Of a stretch of 64,000 bases of DNA, positions 35,779 to 44,212 are shown in pieces. Within the stretch, counting starts at the first letter, position 1. Every line of letters begins with the position of its first letter. Source of the stretch: Bog-159 sp035308525. Lineage in GTDB: Bacteria > Acidobacteriota > Terriglobia > Bryobacterales > Bryobacteraceae. Position numbers and translations under genes: made by a program. A model generated the notes under the pieces. It ran no database searches and had not been told where the DNA came from. It worked only from the letters and a program-made list of their open reading frames with translations. The stretch is taken from the NCBI GenBank assembly GCA_035308525.1, contig DATGGM010000299.1, forward strand, positions 30,303 through 94,302. The letters are read 5' to 3'.

Positions 35779-37154
35779 TGACCACCCCCGGGCTCTTCGG
35801 TCTTCTTATCCGCGGCGGGGGCGCCTTCCTGACCCGGCCTGCGGCGATCCTTCTTCTCCTGAGCTTTTTCTTTGTCGATCAGAGCTTTCTTTTTCGCCTC
35901 CTTGACGGGACGCTCTTCCATGTCCTTCTCGCGGTCGAAGTACAGCTCACCGTCGATGAATACCTTCTCGACCTTGGCGTAGTTGGAGAGCGGATGCTTA
36001 TCGAAGATGGCCAGGTCGGCGTCCTTGCCGGGTTCGATGGAGCCTACGCGGTTTTCGATGGACAGTTGTTTGGCGGGGTTGATGGTGACCAGCGACAGCG
36101 CTTCGGTTTCGTTCAGTCCGCCGTACTTCATGGCTTTGGCGGCTTCGGTGTTGAGGTGCCGCATCAACTCAGCGGAGTCGGAATTGAGCGAAACCAGCAC
36201 GCCCTTGCGCACCATGATAGCTGCGTTATAGGGGATGGCATCGTAGGCTTCGGCTTTGTATGCCCACCAATCGCTGAAAGTGGACGCGCCCGTGCCATGC
36301 TCCGCAATTTCGCGGGCCACTTTGTAGCCCTCGAGAACATGCTGCAATGTACGGATTTTGAATCCGAAATCATCCGCCACCTTCAGCAACATCAGGATCT
36401 CGTCGGCGCGATAGCAATGCGCGTGCACGTAGCGCTTGCCTTCCAGCACTTCGACCAGCGGTTCGAGCTTCAGGTCGCGGCGCGGGGGGATGGCCTGCTC
36501 GTGGCGATCCAGTTTGGCCTGGTAATCGCGCCATTCCTTCTGATACGCGCGCGCCTCGGTGAACGCTTCGCGGATGACATCTTCCACGCCCATACGGCTG
36601 GCCGGATAGCGCAGGCCGGGCGTCGCGCCGAAGCCGTTGCCGGGGGAGCCCGAGCGCTTCACGTTCTCGCCGAGCGCGAATTTGATGCCGGGCATGGCGC
36701 CTTCGAAGATGAGACCCTGGGCGTCCTTGCCCCAGCGCATCTTCATCACCTGGCACTTGCCGCCGATGGGATTGGCGCTGCCGTGCAGGACATTGGCGGT
36801 AGTGACACCGCCGGCCAGCGCACGATAAATGTCCGGATCGTCGGGATTGATCACATCTTCGATGCCCACCATGGACGAAACGGCCACGGCGCCTTCGTTA
36901 ATGCTGTCGGCCGCGATATGCGAGTGGCAATCGATGATGCCGGGCATGACGTATTGGCCGGCGGCCTCGATGACGCGCGCGCCTTCGGGAACCATCACCT
37001 TTTCGCCGGCTTCCACGATCTTGCCGTCGCGAATCAGGATGGAACCCTGGAAGGTCCCTTTGGTGACGGTGAGGACCGTAGCGTTGCGGATGACAATCGG
37101 GGGTCCGGCGGCCACCAACGGCAGCGCCATCAGGAATAGAGCTGCGCGTTTCAT
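35775..37154 (-). CDS. secreted amidohydrolase with intact metal motif
   Basis: 459 residues, signal peptide MKRAALFLMALPLVAAGP. It keeps the metal ligands: PGIIDCHSHIAADS (HxH), KFALGENVKR (candidate bridging Lys), YVHAHCYRADE, TLQHVLEGYK and SLNSDSAELMRH (Asp). The C-terminal 50 residues are a charged Lys/Glu/Pro tail (from KDMEERPVKEAKKKALIDKE). A periplasmic metal-dependent hydrolase of C-N bonds, perhaps of dipeptides or cyclic amides. Starts overlap both neighbours by 4 bases, so the trio is translationally coupled. Confidence 0.88.
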   Translation of the reverse strand: MKRAALFLMALPLVAAGPPIVIRNATVLTVTKGTFQGSILIRDGKIVEAGEKVMVPEGARVIEAAGQYVMPGIIDCHSHIAADSINEGAVAVSSMVGIEDVINPDDPDIYRALAGGVTTANVLHGSANPIGGKCQVMKMRWGKDAQGLIFEGAMPGIKFALGENVKRSGSPGNGFGATPGLRYPASRMGVEDVIREAFTEARAYQKEWRDYQAKLDRHEQAIPPRRDLKLEPLVEVLEGKRYVHAHCYRADEILMLLKVADDFGFKIRTLQHVLEGYKVAREIAEHGTGASTFSDWWAYKAEAYDAIPYNAAIMVRKGVLVSLNSDSAELMRHLNTEAAKAMKYGGLNETEALSLVTINPAKQLSIENRVGSIEPGKDADLAIFDKHPLSNYAKVEKVFIDGELYFDREKDMEERPVKEAKKKALIDKEKAQEKKDRRRPGQEGAPAADKKTEEPGGGQ

Positions 37155-38494
37155 TCCACACCTCCCGGTTCGGCGGCGGCGCCTCGTCCGGGCGGGCCCG
37201 ACGGCGATTCCGCGACCGGCTCATACTTCACGCCGTCGATGAATATGTATTGGATTTTGGATTTGTCGTCGAACAGGCTGCCCTTGACTACCAGCAAATT
37301 CGCGATTTTGCCTGGCTCAATGGATCCCACGCGATCGGCCACGCCGTAGATTTCGGCGGCGCTGAGGGTGAGCGCGCGCACGGCGGCGGATTCGGTGAGG
37401 CCTGCGTCGATGGCGCGTTTGACTGCTTTACGCAGATCCTTGGCCGCCGTGCCGCCCGAGTAGAACGCGAAGCGTGCGCCGGCTTTCTCGAGAGCCGCCG
37501 GCGTGGAAGGGGCGCGATCGCGCAGCTCCAGCGTGCGGAAAGTCTCTTCCGCGTCGGGGTCGGCGTCTTTGGGCTTCTCCGGCCACTTGAGATTGACCAG
37601 CAGCGGAACGGAGGATTTGGCCACGCGGTCCGGGATCTTGTACGCCTCCTGGCCGCCATACAAGACGGCGGGGCGCTTCAGCTCCGCGGCGAAGCGGATC
37701 ATGCGGTCGAGCTGCTTGGCGTTATCGGCGGGCAGCAGCAGACGTGGAGATTCGAGCAAGCCTTCCACGGCGCGATCGTAATTGGGGCGCTTCTGGCCGG
37801 CGGGATGGCTGGTGTAGGCCTGCATCTCGAGCTTATAGTGATCGGCATCGAACGACACCTGGCGGATGTAGGCGATGACGCCCATGAGCGAGCCGGGGTA
37901 TGTGCCGAAACCCTGCGAGCGGAGCGTGACGTATTGGCCGGCCGGCGACACCACCACCATGCGGCCCTGTTTTTCACCCGAAAGGTTGACGAAAGCGCCT
38001 TCGCCGGCGAAGATGCCGGTGGAGGGAAATGCCACCACCGAGGTGAAGCCGGCGCTGCGGGTCTCTTCGATGCGGCGGTCGGCGGGGTTAAGCAGGTCGG
38101 CGGCCCGCACCCAGGTAGTGGTGAAGGGCCGGAACTGCGGGCCTTGCTCCACGGGCATGGCAGCTTCCTGGTTGCCGAAGCGGGGCGTGGCCGGTACTTC
38201 GGCGCGGGGCGTAGTCGACTGAGCCGGAGTTTCGGGCAACCCGACAGTGCTCAGGCCATCGATCAGGCCCGGATATACGGTAACACCCTGGCCGTCGATA
38301 ACCCAGGCGTCCTTCGGCAAATTGATGTTTTCACCGACGGCCTCGATGAGGCCATTGCGCAGCAGCACGGTGCCTTTTTCGAGCACAGGGCCACTGACGG
38401 TAACGACGCGGGCGCCGCGAAGCGCGATGGGGCCGGGCGCTTGGGCGCAGGCTGCGGATGCCGCGGCCAGCATCATCATGGTGAGGTGTTTCAT
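37151..38494 (-). CDS. secreted amidohydrolase-like protein lacking the HxH motif
   Basis: 447 residues from ATG 38494, with a signal peptide (MKHLTMMMLAAASAACAQ). It has the same architecture as the two genes downstream, ending VGSIEPGKIANLLVVKGSLF, but at strand 1 the sequence is PGLIDGLSTVGLPETP with no HxH. It is first in the operon. The frame extends to 38830 without gene-like sequence. A working hypothesis is that the outer two proteins are structural partners of the central enzyme. Confidence 0.82.
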   Translation of the reverse strand: MKHLTMMMLAAASAACAQAPGPIALRGARVVTVSGPVLEKGTVLLRNGLIEAVGENINLPKDAWVIDGQGVTVYPGLIDGLSTVGLPETPAQSTTPRAEVPATPRFGNQEAAMPVEQGPQFRPFTTTWVRAADLLNPADRRIEETRSAGFTSVVAFPSTGIFAGEGAFVNLSGEKQGRMVVVSPAGQYVTLRSQGFGTYPGSLMGVIAYIRQVSFDADHYKLEMQAYTSHPAGQKRPNYDRAVEGLLESPRLLLPADNAKQLDRMIRFAAELKRPAVLYGGQEAYKIPDRVAKSSVPLLVNLKWPEKPKDADPDAEETFRTLELRDRAPSTPAALEKAGARFAFYSGGTAAKDLRKAVKRAIDAGLTESAAVRALTLSAAEIYGVADRVGSIEPGKIANLLVVKGSLFDDKSKIQYIFIDGVKYEPVAESPSGPPGRGAAAEPGGVE

Positions 38495-38559
38495 GGATAA
38501 GAGGCATGATATTACACTTTGGGCGGGCTGGGGCTGCGCCTTGCCGGTGAGGAGGGCGC

Positions 38560-39855
38560 CTACTGAGTGGCGGGATAGCGGATGACGCTGAAGTTGCGCA
38601 GAGTGATGGTATCTGTGGTGGTGGCGGCCATCTGACCTTGAAAGGCCAGCAGCAGGGGGAATTGCAAAGAATCGTAGGCGTTGAAGACCGCGGCGGAGAA
38701 GCCCAGCACAGTCCCCCAACTTTGCACGGACACCTGGCAAGCGGCGGCGTTGGCGCCGGCTCCGGCCCAGCCGGAGATAAACGCGTCGGTCACGGCTCCG
38801 TTGCGATGCACCAGAACAGTGTTGCCCCAATTGACCGCAAATGTGAAGCCCGTCAGCGTCCCTTCGTGCGAGTAATCGAAGCTGATTCGGACGCGGTCGC
38901 CCGGCTGCACGGTGCCGGGTGGAATGGAGCAGGTCGCCAGCGCGGACAGTGTCGTGGAGGAAGTGGCGGTGCCCATGCCAGAGCAGAGGACCTGCGGCGC
39001 CGGCGGTCCCTGCGGGGCGCCTGTGGGAGTTACGCGGTAAGAGGCGAGGAGGGTATCGCCGGGCTGCGGCGCCGAAGCCGCCAGGAACTGAAGGGAGTTG
39101 CCGGACAAGTTGTAATCCAGGCCGGGTTTCTGCAGCACGCCGTTACGGTAGAGGGCCAGGCTGGAGGGAGGCGTGGGAACGGCGCTGACCGTAAAGGAGA
39201 GATTCACGCCATTCGTAGTGCCGGCGGGGACTTCGCCATCCGTGAAGTTGGGGCTGGGGGGGCTTGAGCTGCCGCTGCCGCAAGATCCGGACGAGCCATC
39301 CACATGCACGCAATCAGAGACGTTGCCGGAGATGGCATCCAGCGCGCCACTCGAATCGATGAAGGCCACGCGCCCGGTGGCCCACGCAGCGCCTTCCACG
39401 GGGCGCGCAGCGAGATCGGCTAGCAGACCGATCACGCCCGACTCCGGTATAGGGGAGCTGCCACCGATCAGCGAGGACGGCGCGGCGGGCGACATCATCA
39501 CTGCCTGGATGCGCAGGGGCTTGGTGCTCGGCGGTACGGCCCAGGTTTCGGTGAACTGGTCGTCGCCGGCGCTGGTGAACATCACGGTGTAGTATCCGGC
39601 GGGCGTCGCGTTGGTGGTCGGCACCAGTTGCACGTACAGATTGCCGGCGTTGATGTTCACGGTAATGTGTTGTGTGGCGATCTGAGAGGTGTCGCCGGCC
39701 ACGAAGGGCGTCCAGGTAATGACGGCAAATCCGTTGTAGGTGGTGCCGTCGGCGTTATAGATCACGTCTTGAATGGTGGTCAGGATGGGGGCGGCCGGCA
39801 GCGAAACCGCCAGACACAATGCCATAAAGGCGCACATCGGTTTAGGGGAAGACAT
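38560..39855 (-). CDS. secreted protein of unknown function with phage-tail-like repeat domain
   Basis: 431 residues with a signal peptide (MCAFMALCLAVSLPAAP). The first 110 residues are a beta domain with NADGTTYNGFAVITWTPF and later PAGYYTVMFTSAGDDQFTET. In the middle, SSLALYRNGVLQKPGLDYNL resembles a domain of phage tail fibres and secreted adhesins, and the last 150 residues are a jelly-roll-like beta domain. No catalytic motif is seen. GGAGG overlaps a hairpin just before the ATG. It lies upstream of the amidohydrolase trio on the same strand, 65 bases away. Confidence 0.7.
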   Translation of the reverse strand: MSSPKPMCAFMALCLAVSLPAAPILTTIQDVIYNADGTTYNGFAVITWTPFVAGDTSQIATQHITVNINAGNLYVQLVPTTNATPAGYYTVMFTSAGDDQFTETWAVPPSTKPLRIQAVMMSPAAPSSLIGGSSPIPESGVIGLLADLAARPVEGAAWATGRVAFIDSSGALDAISGNVSDCVHVDGSSGSCGSGSSSPPSPNFTDGEVPAGTTNGVNLSFTVSAVPTPPSSLALYRNGVLQKPGLDYNLSGNSLQFLAASAPQPGDTLLASYRVTPTGAPQGPPAPQVLCSGMGTATSSTTLSALATCSIPPGTVQPGDRVRISFDYSHEGTLTGFTFAVNWGNTVLVHRNGAVTDAFISGWAGAGANAAACQVSVQSWGTVLGFSAAVFNAYDSLQFPLLLAFQGQMAATTTDTITLRNFSVIRYPATQ

Positions 39856-39862
39856 GGAACCT

Positions 39863-39920
39863 CCGGGAAAAAATCCCGGGCTCAGGACGAGCCCGCTAAA
39901 CTACCGCCTTCAGTTTAACG
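39863..39920 (-). promoter_or_regulatory. chain of three overlapping hairpins in a 5' leader
   Basis: Hairpin A: 39863-39868 with 39874-39879, six pairs and a five-base loop. Hairpin B: 39877-39883 with 39889-39895, seven perfect pairs and a five-base loop. Hairpin C: 39892-39901 with 39911-39920, nine of ten pairs. A shares 39877-39879 with B, and B shares 39892-39895 with C, so neighbours compete. On the minus strand the order is C, B, A, then the ribosome site (39864-39860, partly inside A), then the ATG at 39855. This arrangement fits a regulated leader. Confidence 0.5.
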
Positions 39921-40032
39921 GGCGGGACCGACGCGGCAGCCCCGGCCATCATCGAGCCTGCGCGCCAAGTTATACTCAACGCTGGCCTTGTGGAATCCAC
40001 AAGACAAAATCCTGACTTGTGACCGGAGAAAT

Positions 40033-40479
40033 ATGAATAAGCCAAACCGGCGTGCATTCATCCGCGGCGGCGCCCTGGCGGCAACCGCGGGCGGGGCCGC
40101 GAAAGCGCAAACCGGCCCTCAAAAGAAGGTCCATTACAGAGGTGAGAAACCTAAGGAAACGCCGCTGTTCAATGGCGCGGTCTCATACGGCAACCTGCTG
40201 TTCATCGCGGGAAAGGGAGCGCATTTTCCAGGCGATATTAAGGCGCATACCGCCCACGTGCTGGACGAAATACAGAAGGAGTTGGAAAATGCCGGATCGT
40301 CCATGGACAAGGTCTTGAAGTGCAGCGTCTTTCTGGACGATTTGAGAGATTACAAGGGCATGAACGAGGTGTTCCATGGCCGCTTCGGCGAGAATCCGCC
40401 GGTGCGCACCACCATTGCGGCGGCGGGAGGAATTCCGGGCGGTTCGCTGGTGGAGATGGATGTGATCGCGTATATCTGA
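40033..40479 (+). CDS. RidA-family protein with a Tat signal
   Basis: 148 residues from ATG 40033 (GGAG seven bases upstream). An N-terminal Tat signal (NKPNRRAFIRGGALAATAGG) precedes a complete RidA/YjgF fold: FNGAVSYGNLLFIAGKGAHF, VLKCSVFLDDLRDYKGMNEV and the substrate-binding Arg in PVRTTIAAAGGIPGG. Canonical RidA is a cytoplasmic deaminase of reactive imines or enamines; an exported version suggests a different substrate. It is followed at 18 bases by a histone-deacetylase-fold gene. Confidence 0.85.
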   Translation: MNKPNRRAFIRGGALAATAGGAAKAQTGPQKKVHYRGEKPKETPLFNGAVSYGNLLFIAGKGAHFPGDIKAHTAHVLDEIQKELENAGSSMDKVLKCSVFLDDLRDYKGMNEVFHGRFGENPPVRTTIAAAGGIPGGSLVEMDVIAYI

Positions 40480-40497
40480 CGCGCCAAGCCGGCGATT

Positions 40498-41427
40498 ATG
40501 CTGCCCTATCGGCTCGTCTATCACGACGGTTACGATCTGCGGTTGGGAGACCACGTGTTCCCATCCCAGAAATACCGCTACATTCACGACCACCTGCTGC
40601 GCGAGCGGTTCGCCTGCGCCGAAGATTTCGTGCGCCCGGAGCCGGCCAGCGATGCAGACATTCTGGCCGTGCACGACGCGGGGTGGGTACACCGGCTGAA
40701 AACCGGCACGCTGAGCTATCAGGAACTGATGCAACTGGAGGTCCCCTACAGCCATGCGCTGGTGGAGGCGTTCTGGCTGGCGGCCGGCGGCACCATTCTG
40801 GCAGCGCGCCTTGCGCTGGAGCAGGGCATCGGGTTCAACGTGGGCGGCGGATTCCATCACGCTTTTCCGGGACACGGTGAGGGCTTTTGCGCTATCAACG
40901 ACATTGCAGTAGGCATTCGACGGCTGCAGTTCGACCAGCGCATCCGGCGCGCCATGGTGGTGGATTGCGACGTGCATGACGGTAACGGGACGGCGGGAGT
41001 TTTCGCGGACGACGAGTCGGTGTTCACGCTCTCTATTCACCAGTTCAACAACTATCCGACCGAGAAGCCGCCTTCCAGCCTGGATATTCACCTGCCGGAC
41101 GGCGTGGGCGACGAGGAGTATCTGCACCGGCTGGGCAACGGATATCGCACGGCGCTGGGTATCTTTCATCCGGAGCTGCTGGTCTACGTGGCCGGCGCGG
41201 ACCCCTATTGCGAGGATCAACTGGGAGGGTTGTCGCTCACCCTGCAAGGCCTGAAGGAGCGCGACCGGCTGGTGATCTGGACGGCGCTGCACGGCCATAT
41301 CCCAGTGGCGATCGTGCTGGCGGGCGGCTACGCGGTGAATGTGCAGGACACCGTCACGATTCATTCCAACACCGCGCACGTGGCCAAAGAGGTTTTGGAG
41401 AAAACGGGTTGGGAGACGGCGGCCTAA
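40498..41427 (+). CDS. histone deacetylase / acetoin-utilisation family hydrolase
   Basis: 309 residues. The arginase-deacetylase fold is shown by GGGFHHAFPGHGEGFCAIND (the catalytic His pair), VVDCDVHDGNGT (Zn ligands Asp and His) and VAGADPYCEDQLGG (Zn ligand Asp). Bacterial members deacetylate polyamines, acetyl-lysine or other acylamides in the cytoplasm. The substrate is unknown. No signal peptide, in contrast to the exported RidA-like gene just upstream. Confidence 0.9.
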   Translation: MLPYRLVYHDGYDLRLGDHVFPSQKYRYIHDHLLRERFACAEDFVRPEPASDADILAVHDAGWVHRLKTGTLSYQELMQLEVPYSHALVEAFWLAAGGTILAARLALEQGIGFNVGGGFHHAFPGHGEGFCAINDIAVGIRRLQFDQRIRRAMVVDCDVHDGNGTAGVFADDESVFTLSIHQFNNYPTEKPPSSLDIHLPDGVGDEEYLHRLGNGYRTALGIFHPELLVYVAGADPYCEDQLGGLSLTLQGLKERDRLVIWTALHGHIPVAIVLAGGYAVNVQDTVTIHSNTAHVAKEVLEKTGWETAA

Positions 41428-41445
41428 CCCCGGCTCCCGGCTGTT

Positions 41446-44088
41446 CTACAACAACGGCCCCTCCACCGTGTACCACGCGCCGGCGCTTTCGGCGGTCCAG
41501 CTACAGGCCGGCACGGGCGCCAGCCAGTCCATACCGCCGTCGCCGCCGATAGGAGCGCCGGGGGGCGCATCAGGCGCCGGCATGGGCCGGGCCGGATCGG
41601 CGGGACGATCCAGGAAGCGCTGGATGTCGCCCGCTAACAGCGCGCGCTGGGCCTGCTCCGGCTCGCTGGTGGTAACTTCAGACTTCAGCCGCGCGGCGAG
41701 CTTCGACAGCTTCAGCGCGCCGATGGCGCGCACCTGCGCATTGGGAGCGCCGGTGGCCAGCCACATCACGCGATCGACGAGCACGCGCTCCTCGGCGCGG
41801 CGGACCTCGGCCTCGTAGGGTGTTGCGGCGGGCGCATCGAAGGTGGCTTTGGTCAGTCGATCGATCACTTCTTCGAGCGAAGGGAGGGCTGGATCGACGG
41901 CGTGCTGCGCGACCATGCGGGCGGAGCGGTCCAGTTGCAAAACAAAGCCAATGGTGACATCCGCCGCGACGCCGGCGGGGCTGAGCGGATCGAAGGCGTC
42001 ACCCGTGGCGCGCGGAAACAGCTCGCGGTGGCGGCTAAAGCCCGGCGGGCGCGGCGGGATGGCATCCAACACCTGCTTGGGCACGGTCAGCTCGGCGGGC
42101 TTCAGAGTATTGGCCAGCGCTTCGAGCGCCTTGCGCTGATTAGCGGCGGGCTCCCACTTCACGGGCGTACGGCCGTCGCCGCGCATGCCGTAGATGAAGT
42201 CCTGTCCGCCGATGCTGGACGCAGCGGACTCCACCGAGTAACGGTGGTACATGAAGATGGGCACCAGGGGCTCTTCGATGGTGGCCATGGGCGCGCCGGC
42301 GCGGATGGTGTGCTCACCCAGCCGGTTGAGAGCCGCGCGGCGGATCTTCATGATGCGATTCAACTCGTCGGCCTGGTTCACACCGTTCGACCACTGGTCC
42401 ACGCGCGGATGAACGTCGGTGTCCTGGTTGGTGAAGTAGCGCAGGTCCTTGTTCCAGGCGTCTTCCAGGATGTGGGCGAGCGCCGCGGATTCGTCACCGG
42501 CGGGAAGCTGGCGATAGCCGTAGTTGATGGCCACCTTGTCCCACTCGCCGATGCGCGCCGGATACGCCTGAGACAGGTCGATGGAGCCATCTTCCAACAG
42601 CTTTTCCTGCGGATGCGGATAATCCATCACGGAGATCCATCCCTGGGTGCTGTCGTAATAATTGTGGCCGAGACCCAGGGTGTGACCGACTTCGTGCGCC
42701 GCCAGTTGCCGGATGCGCGCCAGCGCCGTGCGATAAAGAATGTCCGGCTTTTCGCCGCCTTTGGTGTAGGGCGACAGCAGGCCTTCAAAGATCAGGTAAT
42801 CCTGGCGGTCGCGCAGCGAGCCGAGCGTCACGGTGCCTTTGATGATTTCACCCGTGCGCGGATCGTTCACGGAGCCGCCGAAGCTCCAGCCGCGGGTGGA
42901 ACGGTGCACCCAGTTGATCATGTTGTAGCGGATGTCCATGGGATCGGCGCCATCCGGCAGCACGGCTACCTTGAACGCGTTGCGGAAGCCGGCGGCTTCG
43001 AAAGCCTGGTTCCACCAGCTCGCGCCTTCCAGGAGGGCCTGGCGCACGTCTTCCGGGGCGCCCGGATCCACCCAATATTCGATGGGCTTGACGGGATCGC
43101 TGATCTCCGCTGAGGGATCCTTCTTCTCCAGCCGGTGGCGGTGAAGGAACCGGCGCACCATGGGTTCGCCGATGGGCACGCTGTAGTCCACGAAGTTGAG
43201 ACCGCCGTAGCCCGCGCGGGGGTCGTCGTAGCGCGGCTGGTAATGATTATCGGGCAGTTCGACCAGCGAGTAATGTTCGCGCAGGGTGACGGCGTCGGCG
43301 GTGGGAGTGACGCTGCCGACGGTGCCGGAAAACAATCCGCCGCCGAAACCACGTCCGCCGCGCGCGGGGGCGGCGCCGGGAGCGGGCACCTGGATAGGGG
43401 GCGGACCTTGCGTGGGGATGAAGCCTCCGCCGCGAGGGCCGGTGGATTCGCTGGTGAAGGTCACGGTCACTTCGATTTCGGTGTTCTTGGGGAAGGCCTT
43501 GGTGCGTGGCAGGTAGAACGCGCTGCGGGTCTTGTCGATCTTATACGCGCCGCCGGTGGATGGGAGGACGTTGCCCCCGCCGGCTCCGTCGCGCAGGAGG
43601 AAATCAGTAGCGTCCACCAGCACGCGGCCATTGGTTTCGCCACCGACCGTGAACCCCCACAGGATGGATTTCGCGAACGAATCCTCCACAGAGCGCCGTT
43701 CGGCCGGATTGGCGCTAGAGGAGCGGAACGAGACGTTCCCTTGCACCAGCAGGACCTTGGGACCTACGCGCTCGAACCGGACCACCTTGCCGCTGTCCTC
43801 CAGTCCGCGGTCGAGACCGATGTCGTTCGATCCCAGCCCGGCGGCGATACCCGTGGCGTAAAGGAAGTCGTCATTCCAGCGCGAGATCTCCAGCCACAGG
43901 CTGCCCGTGCGCTCGTCCCAATAGAGCGGGAAGTAGCCATCCAGCTTGCGCATGGACGCTGTTTTTTCTTCGATGGGGGGCATGCGTTCGGGGGGCTGGC
44001 TACGGCCGCCGGGTGGTTGCGCGCAAAGCGGGGCCAGGGAGAGCGCGAACGACGCGACGGCGGCAAATGAATAGAGACTTTTGGGCAT
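41446..44088 (-). CDS. secreted zinc-dependent metalloprotease (DUF5117/DUF4953 type)
   Basis: 880 residues with a signal peptide (SFAAVASFALSLAPLCAQ) and ATG 44088 after GAGGA. The zinc motif RQLAAHEVGHTLGLGHNYYD is a metzincin-type HExxHxxGxxH. The preceding 400 residues form the DUF5117-like domain, with EKTASMRKLDGYFPLYWDER near residue 40, and a Gly/Pro-rich low-complexity insert around 235-255. Large proteins of this type are common in Acidobacteriota and Bacteroidota; they are presumed to degrade extracellular protein. Confidence 0.9.
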   Translation of the reverse strand: MPKSLYSFAAVASFALSLAPLCAQPPGGRSQPPERMPPIEEKTASMRKLDGYFPLYWDERTGSLWLEISRWNDDFLYATGIAAGLGSNDIGLDRGLEDSGKVVRFERVGPKVLLVQGNVSFRSSSANPAERRSVEDSFAKSILWGFTVGGETNGRVLVDATDFLLRDGAGGGNVLPSTGGAYKIDKTRSAFYLPRTKAFPKNTEIEVTVTFTSESTGPRGGGFIPTQGPPPIQVPAPGAAPARGGRGFGGGLFSGTVGSVTPTADAVTLREHYSLVELPDNHYQPRYDDPRAGYGGLNFVDYSVPIGEPMVRRFLHRHRLEKKDPSAEISDPVKPIEYWVDPGAPEDVRQALLEGASWWNQAFEAAGFRNAFKVAVLPDGADPMDIRYNMINWVHRSTRGWSFGGSVNDPRTGEIIKGTVTLGSLRDRQDYLIFEGLLSPYTKGGEKPDILYRTALARIRQLAAHEVGHTLGLGHNYYDSTQGWISVMDYPHPQEKLLEDGSIDLSQAYPARIGEWDKVAINYGYRQLPAGDESAALAHILEDAWNKDLRYFTNQDTDVHPRVDQWSNGVNQADELNRIMKIRRAALNRLGEHTIRAGAPMATIEEPLVPIFMYHRYSVESAASSIGGQDFIYGMRGDGRTPVKWEPAANQRKALEALANTLKPAELTVPKQVLDAIPPRPPGFSRHRELFPRATGDAFDPLSPAGVAADVTIGFVLQLDRSARMVAQHAVDPALPSLEEVIDRLTKATFDAPAATPYEAEVRRAEERVLVDRVMWLATGAPNAQVRAIGALKLSKLAARLKSEVTTSEPEQAQRALLAGDIQRFLDRPADPARPMPAPDAPPGAPIGGDGGMDWLAPVPACSWTAESAGAWYTVEGPLL

Positions 44089-44212
44089 CCGGGAAATCCT
44101 CAGCGTTCATTGTATAGCGTGCGGGACGACCGGAAACCTTCAGCTTGGGTGTGCGACACACAAGCGGCGACAGCGCAGGACAGGCGATAGAACCATCGGC
44201 GCGGCGCGTCCG

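Noticed and set aside
35778..37139. 453-codon plus-strand open frame
   Set aside because: It is the antisense shadow of the intact amidohydrolase gene, with low-complexity His/Gly-rich translation and no family motif.
37250..38500. 416-codon plus-strand open frame
   Set aside because: It is antisense to the first amidohydrolase-like gene and has no recognisable motif or ribosome site.
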